The notes beneath the pieces were generated by a model. That model saw nothing but the letters and a program-made list of their open reading frames with translations. It did no database searches and had not been told where the DNA came from. From BRH-c25 sp035627615 (GTDB lineage: Bacteria > Bacillota > Clostridia > Lutisporales > Lutisporaceae): a stretch of 64,000 bases of DNA. Both the position numbers and the translations under genes were made by a program. The stretch lies in assembly GCA_035627615.1 (NCBI GenBank), contig DASPLL010000031.1:85722-149721 (forward strand), given 5' to 3'. Of this stretch, positions 17,323 through 26,204 are shown piece by piece. Numbering within the stretch: the stretch's first letter is position 1; each line of letters starts with the position of its first letter.

Positions 17323-17533
17323 AATAATCCCTCCCTTAGTACTATTGAGTATTGATTTATAAAGACTAAACAAGTTAGGCGGCTACTTAATACTATGAGG
17401 GTTGTATTCATTTTATTCATAGGATGCGCTATACATTGTAGTATAAGTGAAAGGGACCTTCAGGACACAAATATCTGAGTGCTGGGAAAATAGTGTTGAC
17501 TTGGCAGGTGATAGTCTTATATTATGGATTTAA

Positions 17534-17584
17534 GGGCGATTGGCTCAGCTGGGAGCGTGGAGTGTTCAATTTTCTGCCCAGCCA
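17534..17584 (+). pseudogene. Decayed tRNA lacking the anticodon arm
   Basis: GGGCGAT, then a D-arm-like GGCTCAGCTGGGAGC, are followed directly by a T-arm-like GTTCAATTTT and a partial acceptor ending GCCCAGCCA. The 5' half is close to bacterial tRNA-Val. The anticodon stem is missing, and the acceptor pairs only in its outer four or five positions, so it cannot be functional. It lies 28 bases before an intact tRNA-Ala gene. Confidence 0.55.
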
Positions 17585-17612
17585 GTGTAAAAAAATAATA
17601 GTGTAGCAATTT

Positions 17613-17689
17613 GGGCCTGTAGCTCAGCTTGGGAGAGCGTACGGTTCGCATCCGTAAGGTCGAGGGTTCGATCCCCTTCAGGTCCACCA
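17613..17689 (+). tRNA. tRNA-Ala (anticodon CGC)
   Basis: A full cloverleaf: acceptor GGGCCTG paired with CAGGTCC, D-arm GCTC/GAGC, anticodon stem TACGG/CCGTA with loop TTCGCAT (anticodon CGC, reading GCG), T-arm with TTCGATC, and encoded CCA. The third acceptor pair is G-U, the identity element of tRNA-Ala. Confidence 0.95.
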
Positions 17690-17736
17690 AAACCAATGTA
17701 TTAATACATATGGAAGCAATTTTGTGAGGTGATACC

Positions 17737-18687
17737 TTGAAAAGAAAAGTCTTGGGAAGCTCCGGCATCGAAGTCACGGAATTATGTTTCGGAGCATTGC
17801 CTATGGGGCCTCTTCAAAAGGATCTTCCTATTGAAGAGGCGGCTGATATTATTGCTTATGGGCTCAAAAACGGGATCAATTTTATAGATACCGCACAGAT
17901 GTACAGGACCTATGCCCCTATTAAGGCGGCTTTGGAGAACACAGGGATCAGACCGGTGATAGCTTCAAAATCGGCAGCAGAATCCTATGAGGGAATGGAG
18001 AAAGCCATAAATGAGGCTCTGGAAGCTCTGAGTGTAGATTATATTGACATATTCCACCTCCATGCAGCAAGGGCCGGCTCTGATGTCTTTGATATAAGAG
18101 CAGGAGCTTTGCAATGTCTGGTGGACTATAAAGGTAAAGGGATAATAAAGGCAGTCGGTATATCAGCGCATAATGTAAAGGTAGTGGAAGCTGCAGCGAT
18201 AAAGCAGGAAATAGATATTGTCTTCCCACTGTTTAATAAATTCGGACGTGGTATTACCGGCGGCTCGGCAGAGGGTATGCAAAAGGCAATATCTCTGTGC
18301 GGACAGAACGGAAAGGGTATATACCTGATGAAGGTATTGGGCGGCGGTACTTTAATTGATAATTATAATGAAAGCATGGAATATGCAAGGAACCTGGAGT
18401 ACTGCCATTCTATAGCTGTTGGAATGGTGAGCAGGGAAGAGGTTTTATACAATATCAGGTATTTTAATGAAGAAGAAGATCTGGAGGACATCATAAAAAT
18501 CAAAAATAGGAAGAAGGTCATAGTATTGCAGGGGATGTGCACAAGCTGCGGTAAATGCATAGAGACCTGTCATAGTGATGCTGCTAACTTCGATGCTACC
18601 GGCAAGTCACGGATAGATCAGTCAAAATGTGTACAATGCGGGTATTGTGTCGCTTCATGTCCGGCCTTCTGTATCCGGGTGGTGTAG
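17737..18687 (+). CDS. Aldo/keto reductase with C-terminal 2x[4Fe-4S] ferredoxin domain
   Basis: 316 residues. The N-terminal AKR barrel begins LGSSGIEVTELCFG, carries FIDTAQMY with the catalytic Asp/Tyr, and SKSAA with a Lys-bearing strand. Residues from about 267 contain CTSCGKCIETC and CVQCGYCVASC, two ferredoxin-type 4Fe-4S motifs. Such fusions are widespread in anaerobes and probably couple ferredoxin electrons to carbonyl reduction; no substrate is known. Start is TTG 17737, after GAGGTGAT. It is followed by a weak hairpin and then a transporter gene. Confidence 0.9.
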   Translation: MKRKVLGSSGIEVTELCFGALPMGPLQKDLPIEEAADIIAYGLKNGINFIDTAQMYRTYAPIKAALENTGIRPVIASKSAAESYEGMEKAINEALEALSVDYIDIFHLHAARAGSDVFDIRAGALQCLVDYKGKGIIKAVGISAHNVKVVEAAAIKQEIDIVFPLFNKFGRGITGGSAEGMQKAISLCGQNGKGIYLMKVLGGGTLIDNYNESMEYARNLEYCHSIAVGMVSREEVLYNIRYFNEEEDLEDIIKIKNRKKVIVLQGMCTSCGKCIETCHSDAANFDATGKSRIDQSKCVQCGYCVASCPAFCIRVV

Positions 18688-18690
18688 CTG

Positions 18691-18730
18691 AAAAACCTTT
18701 CTGCTGTCATGGCTGGAAGGTTTAGTATTA
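18691..18730 (+). terminator. Weak terminator-like hairpin
   Basis: AAACCTT (18693-18699) pairs with AAGGTTT (18717-18723) around a 17-base loop that may pair partly. No strong T-run follows, so termination may be partial. Confidence 0.4.
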
Positions 18731-18748
18731 TTTGAAGGGAGGATTATT

Positions 18749-20107
18749 ATGGAGGGCTCAAAAACCAACAATCAAAGAGGCCAATGGGCATCAGCCATAG
18801 GTTTTGTCATGGCTGCAGCAGGTGCGGCAGTTGGTCTGGGAAATGTATGGAAATTCCCGTACCTGGCTTCCAAATTCGGTGGAGGAACGTTTTTATTCGC
18901 TTATATCATTATGATGCTTATACTGGGAATCCCCATTCTTGTTACCGAAATCATCCTGGGGAGAAGGGGAAAACTCAATCCTGTAGGCACCTATGCCAAA
19001 CTCTCCAATGGAAGCAAGTGGTGGAAGTTTGTAGGCTTTGTTGCTGTATCCGTTAACTTCATAGTGCTTTCATATTATAGTGTAGTCGGAGGCTGGATAA
19101 CCAATTACATGTTCAAGTATATCACCGGTGGGATAAAGGGAGATATACCGGGCTACTTCGTAGGCTTTATAACCAATCCCCTCACGCCCCTTTTATGGCA
19201 TGCCATTTTCATGGGGGTTACCATTTTCATAGTAGTCAGGGGAATATCCGGCGGAATCGAAAGAGCCAGCAAAGTATTAATGCCTGCCCTTTTCATACTG
19301 TTCCTGGTCCTGGTTGTCAGAGTAGTCACACTGCCGGGAGCCGCAAAGGGTATTGCATACTATCTGACCCCTGATTTTTCAAAGCTTACGGGTGTCACAT
19401 TCCTGATGGCAATGGGGCAGATATTTTTCAGCCTGAATATCGGTGCAGGCTGTACCATGACCTATGCAAGCTACCTGTCCGAGGATGAAAACATACCTAA
19501 AATGTCTGCAGTGGTACCTGCAATGGACTTTATGGCTGCATTCCTGGCAGGAATGATAGTAATCCCTTCGGTTTTTGCTTTCGGCCTTGACCCTGCTGCA
19601 GGACCTCCACTGCTGTTTATTACCATGCCCCATGTTTTCACACAGATGCCGTTAGGTACGCTTTTCGGACTCATGTTCTTTGTATTGATGCTTTTTGCCG
19701 CCCTAACCTCCTCAATTTCAATGCTTGAGGTCAATGTATCCTTCCTTGTGGACCATTATAAAAGGGATAGGCTGAAATCTGCGATCTGGGCGGGGATCAT
19801 CATATTCCTGGTGGGAGTCCCGTCATCCCTGGGGCAGGGAGTCTTCTCCTGGTTCAAGATCGGCGGCCTTGACTTTTTAAGTGCAGCAGACTTTTTAGCC
19901 TCATATATGATGATGCCTTTCGGCGCCTTTATGATGTGTATATTTGTGGCAAGAAGGTTTGGCATAGATGAAGCAGTTAAGGAAGCTACAAACAACGGCA
20001 AGATAGCCTTCGGACTGAAGAATGTCTGGGCTTTCCTGATCAGGTATATAGTCCCGGTCATAATAATCCTGGTATTCCTAAGCTCTACGGGGATTTTGAA
20101 ACTGTAG
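18749..20107 (+). CDS. Sodium-dependent neurotransmitter-symporter (NSS/SNF) family transporter
   Basis: 452 residues with about 11-12 membrane spans. The N-terminal motif AAGAAVGLGNVWKFPYL is the sodium and substrate site of the LeuT/NSS fold. It carries amino acids or related amines with sodium into the cell. The C-terminus ends after the last spans, the shorter form common in bacteria. GGGAGG precedes the ATG. A terminator follows. The neighbouring genes do not point to a particular substrate. Confidence 0.93.
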   Translation: MEGSKTNNQRGQWASAIGFVMAAAGAAVGLGNVWKFPYLASKFGGGTFLFAYIIMMLILGIPILVTEIILGRRGKLNPVGTYAKLSNGSKWWKFVGFVAVSVNFIVLSYYSVVGGWITNYMFKYITGGIKGDIPGYFVGFITNPLTPLLWHAIFMGVTIFIVVRGISGGIERASKVLMPALFILFLVLVVRVVTLPGAAKGIAYYLTPDFSKLTGVTFLMAMGQIFFSLNIGAGCTMTYASYLSEDENIPKMSAVVPAMDFMAAFLAGMIVIPSVFAFGLDPAAGPPLLFITMPHVFTQMPLGTLFGLMFFVLMLFAALTSSISMLEVNVSFLVDHYKRDRLKSAIWAGIIIFLVGVPSSLGQGVFSWFKIGGLDFLSAADFLASYMMMPFGAFMMCIFVARRFGIDEAVKEATNNGKIAFGLKNVWAFLIRYIVPVIIILVFLSSTGILKL

Positions 20108-20135
20108 GCATAAAGTGTTGGATAAAGAAGTGCTG

Positions 20136-20166
20136 AGGACCGATAGAAGCTCTATCGGTCCTTATT
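20136..20166 (+). terminator. Terminator after the NSS transporter
   Basis: An 11-bp stem, AGGACCGATAG (20136-20146) with its complement at 20152-20162, loop AAGCT, then TATT. Confidence 0.8.
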
Positions 20167-20264
20167 AATATGTTTCTGTAATCCGGTTAAGCTAATGCTT
20201 GTAAAGTCATAGTATTTATATTATTATTAAGAAAACCATTGTATGAGCAGGAGGCAAGGGCGCT

Positions 20265-23216
20265 ATGAACACTACCAAAGAGCACAGCCCACAGTTTTCG
20301 AGATATCACGAGCTAATGAAGTTCCGCGTCAGGGAGATATTACTCGTGTCAACACCTTACGATGCTTTTGTCCTGGAAGAGGACGGAAGATTGTCCGAGC
20401 AGATATTCAGTGAGTTTCTGGATCTAAACCTTCAGTTTGTTCCAAGGATTAGGAGGGTTTCATCTGCGGAAGAGGCCTTTTCGGCGCTAAAAAAAAGGAT
20501 GTACGATCTGATAATTACCATGCCCCATATCAGTGATATGGATCCTCTTGAATTTGGAAGACGTATTAAGCAGACTTACCGTGGGAAGCCTGTGGTAATG
20601 CTGACTTATGATACTATAAGCAATGATATTATTGAAGAGATCAGAAGGACAAGAGTAATAGACAGGGTGTTTTACTGGTCGGGGGATAGTAAGATATTCC
20701 TTGCCATAATAAAGTATGTGGAGGACCGCTTCAATGTGGAGCAGGACAGCCAGCTGGGAGTCCAGGGCATACTGGTCGTAGATGATTCCCCATGGTATTA
20801 CTCTCAGTTTCTTCCCATTATATATACGGAAGTTATGAAGCAGACCCGGTACCTGATCACCCATGCCGTTAATGAGCTGCACCGTCAGCTAAGGATGCGG
20901 GCAAGGCCCAAGATCCTTCTGGCGGAGACCTATGAAGAAGCTTTGGACATAATTGACCGCTACCGCAACAATCTACTCGGCATCATATCCGACGTAGGCT
21001 TCCCCAAGGATGGGAAGCGGAACAAAGCTGCAGGCTTTGAACTGGCATGCAAGATAAAGGGGGAGATAACCGACCTTCCTGTCCTGCTGCAGTCGGGAGA
21101 GGCTTCAAACGCTGCAAGGGCTGAGGAGCTGAACACTGCCTTTCTGAGCAAGACGTCACCTAATCTGCTGCTTGAGCTCAGGGCTTTCATACTTAATAAC
21201 TTCGGTTTTGGCGATTTTGTATTCAAATATCCCGATGGAACAGTGCTATCAAAGGCCTCGGACGTATCCGACTTTGAGAGGATAATCCGCAGCCTCCCGG
21301 AGGAGAGCCTGCTTTATCATGCGAATAACAATCACTTTTCAAGATGGTTCAGAGCCAGGACGGAGTTTGGAATAGCAGATGAGCTAAGAAGGATCAACAG
21401 CTCTGATTTTGAAAATGCTTCGGAATTAAGAGAGGTGCTCCTTGCCTGTCTTGAAAGGTTTTACAGCCGATACCAGAAGGGAGTCATACTGGATTTCGGT
21501 CTCTCAAAAATGGATATAGAAAGCTCGTTCAACAGGCTGGGAAGCGGTTCTCTCGGAGGTAAGGGAAGGGGAATAGCATTTTTCAATACCCTGCTTTCTG
21601 ACTCGGATATCCAAAGCAAATATACCGATATCAAGATTAAAACACCCCGTTCCTTTGTAATTTGCAGCGGAACCTTTGAGGAGTATATGGAAAGCAATAA
21701 TCTCCAGGAAATGGCTGTCAATTCCAGGGACGAGGAGGAAATAGCCCAGAGATTCCTGGCTGCAAGGCTTCCCGAAAAGATAACTGAAAATCTGCGCGTG
21801 CTTATAGAAAACGCCAATTATCCGCTGGCCGTGCGGTCCTCAAGTATCCTGGAGGACTCCCAGATATTACCCTTTGCCGGTATATACAAGACCTATATTT
21901 TACCCAATAACCACCCTGACCCAAAGGTTCGGCTGAAGCAGCTGATTGATGCAATAAGATTGGTATACGCTTCGGTGTTCAGCCTGTCTCCCAAGCAGTA
22001 CGCACAAAATGCCGATCTGCGTATCGAAGAGGAGAAAATGGCTATACTTATCCAGCAGCTGATCGGAGAACGTCATGGGGAGACATTCTATCCTACTTTT
22101 TCAGGCGTGGCTCAATCATATAATTTCTATCCGATATCGTACATGAAGCCTGAAGATGGTGTTGTCAGCCTTGCCCTGGGGTTTGGCAGAAAAGTGGTTG
22201 AGGGAGGACAGGTATATAGGTTTTCACCGGCTTATCCCAAAATGCCTCCGCCATATCTGTCGCCGACAGAGTTTTTAAAAGGCTCCCAGAATGATTTTTA
22301 TGCACTTGACATGAATTTTTCTTCGGAGCAGCTTACAACAGATGATAATTGCACATATAAGGAGTTTGACCTGAAGCGGGCTGAGGCGGACGGTGTTCTC
22401 CAGTATATAGCAAGTACTTATTCGCGGGAGGACGATGTAATAAACGATACCCCTATGGGAAGCGGGCCAAAGGTTATTAGCTTCGCACCGATATTGAAAT
22501 ACAACCTTATTCCTCTGGCTGATATATTGAATGACCTTTTTCAATTGAACAAGCATGCATTCGGCTCGGATGTGGAAATTGAATTTGCTGTGAATATTCC
22601 ATTGAACAGGAAAAAGAAGGCGGAGTTTTATTTGCTTCAGATACGCCCTCTGGTGGTCGGAAAAGAGTCTGAAGAAGTCAAGCTGGACAATTATGCTGAA
22701 AAGGACTTGATCTGCGAAAGCAGCCATACTATAGGGAACGGTATCTACAAAGACATATACGACATTATTTATATTGACAGGAATAGCTTTGAAATCACCA
22801 AAACCAACAAAATAGCTTCAGAGATAGATGTACTGAACAAGCAGCTGTATAACGAAGGCCGGAAATGCATAATCATAGGCTTTGGGAGGATGGGCACATC
22901 AGACCCGAGCCTTGGGATACCCATGGCATGGTCGCAGATGTCTCAGGCAAAGGTGGTTGTTGAGGCTGATCTGGACATTCTGGCAGTGGAGCCATCCCTG
23001 GGAAGCCATTTTCATCATAACCTGACATCCTTGAAAATGGGATATCTGCATATCGGCACCAAATACGGCAACGGCGAATATGTGGACTGGGAATGGCTGA
23101 ATAAAGCTCCTGTCCATAATCAGACGGAACATGTAAAGCTGATACGGTCGGATAAACCCTTCCAGGTCAAGATAGATGGGAGAAGCCGTTCCGGTGTGAT
23201 ATTAAAACCGGAATAG
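20265..23216 (+). CDS. Receiver-domain protein fused to PEP synthase/PPDK-type ATP-binding domain
   Basis: 983 residues. Residues about 20-150 look like a degenerate receiver domain, about 165-310 like a second receiver with VVDDSP and an Asp in ISDVGF. From about 425 begins a pyruvate-phosphate-dikinase N-terminal ATP-grasp: SLGGKGRGIAF, LAVRSSSILEDS, FAGIYKTYI and LLQIRPL. The phosphohistidine swivelling domain and PEP/pyruvate barrel of true PEP synthase are absent, and the tail of about 170 residues is unassigned. It therefore cannot run the full PEP synthase cycle alone. It is a single-gene unit, preceded and followed by terminators. A role as a phosphorelay-controlled phosphotransferase is possible but unproved. 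Confidence 0.82.
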   Translation: MNTTKEHSPQFSRYHELMKFRVREILLVSTPYDAFVLEEDGRLSEQIFSEFLDLNLQFVPRIRRVSSAEEAFSALKKRMYDLIITMPHISDMDPLEFGRRIKQTYRGKPVVMLTYDTISNDIIEEIRRTRVIDRVFYWSGDSKIFLAIIKYVEDRFNVEQDSQLGVQGILVVDDSPWYYSQFLPIIYTEVMKQTRYLITHAVNELHRQLRMRARPKILLAETYEEALDIIDRYRNNLLGIISDVGFPKDGKRNKAAGFELACKIKGEITDLPVLLQSGEASNAARAEELNTAFLSKTSPNLLLELRAFILNNFGFGDFVFKYPDGTVLSKASDVSDFERIIRSLPEESLLYHANNNHFSRWFRARTEFGIADELRRINSSDFENASELREVLLACLERFYSRYQKGVILDFGLSKMDIESSFNRLGSGSLGGKGRGIAFFNTLLSDSDIQSKYTDIKIKTPRSFVICSGTFEEYMESNNLQEMAVNSRDEEEIAQRFLAARLPEKITENLRVLIENANYPLAVRSSSILEDSQILPFAGIYKTYILPNNHPDPKVRLKQLIDAIRLVYASVFSLSPKQYAQNADLRIEEEKMAILIQQLIGERHGETFYPTFSGVAQSYNFYPISYMKPEDGVVSLALGFGRKVVEGGQVYRFSPAYPKMPPPYLSPTEFLKGSQNDFYALDMNFSSEQLTTDDNCTYKEFDLKRAEADGVLQYIASTYSREDDVINDTPMGSGPKVISFAPILKYNLIPLADILNDLFQLNKHAFGSDVEIEFAVNIPLNRKKKAEFYLLQIRPLVVGKESEEVKLDNYAEKDLICESSHTIGNGIYKDIYDIIYIDRNSFEITKTNKIASEIDVLNKQLYNEGRKCIIIGFGRMGTSDPSLGIPMAWSQMSQAKVVVEADLDILAVEPSLGSHFHHNLTSLKMGYLHIGTKYGNGEYVDWEWLNKAPVHNQTEHVKLIRSDKPFQVKIDGRSRSGVILKPE

Positions 23217-23240
23217 AAAAAAGGCATACAGCAAAGAGGC

Positions 23241-23278
23241 AAGGCAGAATATCACTTGATACTGCCTTTGACTTTTTA
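23241..23278 (+). terminator. Terminator after the receiver/PEP-synthase-like gene
   Basis: AAGGCAG (23241-23247) pairs with CTGCCTT (23262-23268), with an inner TATCA/TGATA extension, followed by TGACTTTTTATT. Confidence 0.55.
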
Positions 23279-23439
23279 TTATAATTCCAAGACTCCACCT
23301 TCTTCAATAAGGCGGAGTTCCACTTGAACCAGGTTATTGGGGAAAAAGAAATAATATTAGTTAAATGTTAGTAAAGTATAAAGGAAAATCAATAAAAAAG
23401 TAGAAGATTGTATAATAGCATAAAAAGGGAGGGTAAACA

Positions 23440-24081
23440 ATGGATCAGAATATTGAATTTGTCGTTGATGCCAGGATAAAAAGAACTATGGAAAACTTAG
23501 GAAAAAATAACATTTCGGCTTACAGGGCAGAAAATGAAGCAGAGGCACTGAAAAAAGTAAGTGAGCTTATTCCGGCAGGAAGCACAGTAGGTCTCGGCGG
23601 CTCTATGACGCTTTTTGAAGTGGGTGCAATTGACTTTATCAGAAAAGGTAATTATGAGGTTTTGGATAGATATAAAGAAGGTTTAACTCCAGCTGAGATG
23701 AAGGAGATTTTTAGAAAAAGCTTTTCCGCTGATGTTTATTTGACAAGCAGCAATGCTGTTACTGAAGCCGGAGAGCTTTATAATGTAGATGGAACCGGCA
23801 ATAGGGTTGCAGCTATGCTATATGGACCCGATCGAGTAATCGTTATAGTAGGAATTAACAAACTGGTAAAGGATATAGATCAGGCTGTTTTGAGAGTCAA
23901 AGAAACAGCAGCTCCAGCTAACAATAAACGGATTAAAAAAAGCAATCCATGTACAATAACAGGACATTGTATGGATTGTAAGTCGGAGGGAAGAATCTGC
24001 AATGAGTACACTTTGATTAAAAGACAGGGAGTAAAGGAAAGGATTCACGTAATTATTGTGAATAAAGAACTTGGTTATTAA
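23440..24081 (+). CDS. LUD-domain protein (LutC/YkgG-like)
   Basis: 213 residues. The pattern GGSMTLFEVG, the ADVYLTSSNAVTEAGEL segment and VVGINKLV near the end belong to the LUD (lactate utilisation) fold. The C-terminal part has CMDCKSEGRICNEY, a Cys cluster seen in the short clostridial LUD proteins. Function is not established for this stand-alone form; in operons it acts with lactate oxidation proteins, absent here. GGGAGGG precedes the ATG. A TATAAT lies upstream near 23414. Confidence 0.85.
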   Translation: MDQNIEFVVDARIKRTMENLGKNNISAYRAENEAEALKKVSELIPAGSTVGLGGSMTLFEVGAIDFIRKGNYEVLDRYKEGLTPAEMKEIFRKSFSADVYLTSSNAVTEAGELYNVDGTGNRVAAMLYGPDRVIVIVGINKLVKDIDQAVLRVKETAAPANNKRIKKSNPCTITGHCMDCKSEGRICNEYTLIKRQGVKERIHVIIVNKELGY

Positions 24082-24127
24082 TAATTTGTATTAATTCATT
24101 GTTTGGTTGCAGCCGACAAGGCTGCTT

Positions 24128-24188
24128 CATTCTAAGTAAAGAAACCCTGCTGCCCATCAAAGGGCAAGGGTTTCTTTACTTAGAATCA
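24128..24188. terminator. Bidirectional terminator
   Basis: A long hairpin: TTCTAAGTAAAGAAACCC pairs with GGGTTTCTTTACTTAGAA, with a further GCCC/GGGC inner stem, between the LUD gene and the convergent peptidase gene. Confidence 0.9.
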
Positions 24189-24199
24189 TACTGCGAATA

Positions 24200-25387
24200 C
24201 TAATCAGCAGCAACAGACCTGATAAACCCTGCAAGGAAAGCTGCTGTTTCACTGATTAAACTATAGCTTATCTGGTCTATAGTATCTTTTCCAGTATGTG
24301 TTAACTCCAAATCTGAACCGTACAGATTTGATGATGTAACAGAAATACATGGAATCCCTCTGTAGGCAAACATTGAGTGGTCTCCGGAATACCATTCGGC
24401 TCCTATAATAACATTTTCATTTCTCTTGATTTCCGTAATCAGCTTATCGCTCAATTCCTCATCAAAATTATATGAAGAAACAGCTATCTGCGATTCCTTA
24501 TGACAGGGACCGTCAATATTGATCATAAACTTAACGGAATCGGCTGAACTCTCCATATAATTCAAGTATTCTAATTCCCCTTTTACCTCATAATATTCCT
24601 CACTGTTAAAAGGGACGAATTCTATATCATAAGGCACATCATAGTCTTTGAGATTCCCCATTGTATCTAATAACACAGCTACACCGGCAGCATTATCAAT
24701 TGCACCGGGAGTATCATATTTGGTATCCATGTGTGCACATACAACTATTTTAGCGTTCGATTTTTCTTTAGACTTTTTTACTGCTATTATCTGACTGCTA
24801 TTTACATTTGTGAATTCCGAGCTGATACATAGCTTCACGATCCCATTGTTCTTCAGTATTTCGATTGCTGTTGACTCATTGATGTAAGCTGAAGGAATGG
24901 AAAAGTTGCCATCTTCAAACATAGGGAAGGGATCAAGTCCACAGGCAGGGTTTTTTCCGGTAACAGCAATAATAACTTTAGGTTTCTTTTCTTCCAGCAG
25001 GTCGATGATTTGCTTATGCTCATCCGGATAATAAAAAGGGAAGTCTTTCGGCATCAATTGGTTTTTTGCAATTTCTCCTTGTAAAAACAAGACCTTTTCA
25101 TTAATATTTGCGGCCATTAATTCTTCAAGTGTATGAACTACTGCTATGTCACCAGAGCCGTTATATGATTTTGAAAACGGGCTTGGGTAAATCTCATATG
25201 ATATGCTTCCTGCTTCTATGAAGGATCTCCCCCTTCTCCAGGACTTGCATTCAAAGGGTAATAAAGTAATGTCACATCCCCTCTGAGATGCTTCAGCCTG
25301 AATAATGTTCAGGACATTCTGATTTGCTTCAGAGCCTACAGGGCGCTCTTTAGCGATCTCGGTAAAGAATTCAATGGTAGTTTTCAT
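24200..25387 (-). CDS. M28-family zinc aminopeptidase
   Basis: 395 residues. Zinc ligands of the M28 fold are visible: His and Asp in CAHMDTKYD, Asp in GAIDNAAG, the Glu pair in FNSEEYYE, Asp in MINIDGP and His in ELTHTGKDT. The first half resembles the non-catalytic part of the larger aminopeptidases. It lacks a signal peptide and would act on peptides in the cytosol. Start ATG 25387 is preceded by AAAGGAG on the minus strand. The upstream stretch (25388-25800) contains a gene relic. Confidence 0.9.
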   Translation of the reverse strand: MKTTIEFFTEIAKERPVGSEANQNVLNIIQAEASQRGCDITLLPFECKSWRRGRSFIEAGSISYEIYPSPFSKSYNGSGDIAVVHTLEELMAANINEKVLFLQGEIAKNQLMPKDFPFYYPDEHKQIIDLLEEKKPKVIIAVTGKNPACGLDPFPMFEDGNFSIPSAYINESTAIEILKNNGIVKLCISSEFTNVNSSQIIAVKKSKEKSNAKIVVCAHMDTKYDTPGAIDNAAGVAVLLDTMGNLKDYDVPYDIEFVPFNSEEYYEVKGELEYLNYMESSADSVKFMINIDGPCHKESQIAVSSYNFDEELSDKLITEIKRNENVIIGAEWYSGDHSMFAYRGIPCISVTSSNLYGSDLELTHTGKDTIDQISYSLISETAAFLAGFIRSVAAD

Positions 25388-25504
25388 ATAATATATCTCC
25401 TTTCATATTAGGAACGTATTTGTATTTGTACTGTTTACTTAAGTTAATATTATATTGTTTGTGTTTGTATTTCTTGACTTCAAATGTCATAATAGTTAAC
25501 ATGA

Positions 25505-25728
25505 AAGAAGCTATCCCTGTATATATGCACCAATGACCCGGAGGTATGCGACTTCATGACAAATGATAAGGTTGTCAGAAAGGATATCTTTAAATGCCCT
25601 AACTGCAAGGATGGTATATGATAGTAAAGAAGAGCAAAAGTAGTGAAGAAAGGTTCTATGGCTGTACCAACTATAGTGATGATAAGGGTGGTTGCAATAC
25701 TATGATGGCATTCCACAGTGTCAGATAA
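25505..25728 (+). pseudogene. Remnant of a UvrD-type helicase C-terminus
   Basis: Two reading frames together give the C-terminal zinc-finger region of a UvrD-like helicase: YICTNDPEVCDFMTNDK, then KCPNCKDG, then, after a one-base shift near 25612-25620, FYGCTNYSDD and GCNTM. In-frame stops and the shift mean it is a relic. No upstream helicase domain remains in the window. The rest of the gap 25388-25800 shows no other gene. Confidence 0.6.
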
Positions 25729-25813
25729 TGATCCATCAATCAAAAAAGGTAAAAAAAGTATATTCCATTGCTTTTGACATATGCTATAATAATCCATAAG
25801 GAGAGTGAAAATC

Positions 25814-26119
25814 TTGGATGATAAAGTGTATGATTTAATGGAAAAGATGTATATAGAATTTAAGAAATTTGGGATAGATATTACAGAAAAGGTAGGAAGC
25901 CTGGAGGCGAAGGTAGGAGGCCTGGATGTGAAGGTGGAGAAACTGCACAAAGATGTGATGCGTATCGAAGATAAGCTTGATGCCAACTCAAAGGCCTTGT
26001 TTGACGGATATGGCCAGACCTACGAAAAGCTTGCTGTACTTGAAACAAAAGTTGATGATATCAGCTCCAAAGTTGAAAAGCAAGATGTAGAGATCAGAGT
26101 AATTAAGGGTGCAAAATAG
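25814..26119 (+). CDS. Small coiled-coil protein of unknown function
   Basis: About 101 residues, helical with repeated K-V-hydrophobic heptads (LEAKVGGLDVKVEKL, LETKVDDISSKVEK). It has no membrane span or cysteine. TTG 25814 is the better start because AAGGAG at 25798-25803 lies ten bases before it; a GTG at 25805 overlaps that site too closely. Similar short proteins occur singly in Firmicute genomes. It is followed by a terminator. Function unknown. Confidence 0.65.
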   Translation: MDDKVYDLMEKMYIEFKKFGIDITEKVGSLEAKVGGLDVKVEKLHKDVMRIEDKLDANSKALFDGYGQTYEKLAVLETKVDDISSKVEKQDVEIRVIKGAK

Positions 26120-26130
26120 ATGATATGATA

Positions 26131-26163
26131 CCTTCCTGCCGTGATGGCAAGAAGGTTTTTTTT
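26131..26163 (+). terminator. Terminator after the coiled-coil gene
   Basis: A 10-bp stem (26131-26140 with 26146-26155, one G-U pair), loop GTGAT, followed by eight T. Confidence 0.85.
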
Positions 26164-26204
26164 ACATAAGAAGGATAAATTATATTATGATTGGAGAGGT
26201 GCAA

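Noticed and set aside
17517..17777. 86-residue minus-strand ORF over the tRNA region
   Set aside because: It runs through the tRNA-Ala gene and the start of the aldo/keto reductase gene; it is a shadow commonly mis-annotated across tRNA genes.
20265..23216. Full PEP synthase / PPDK
   Set aside because: The phosphohistidine domain and PEP/pyruvate barrel are absent, and the N-terminus is receiver-like.
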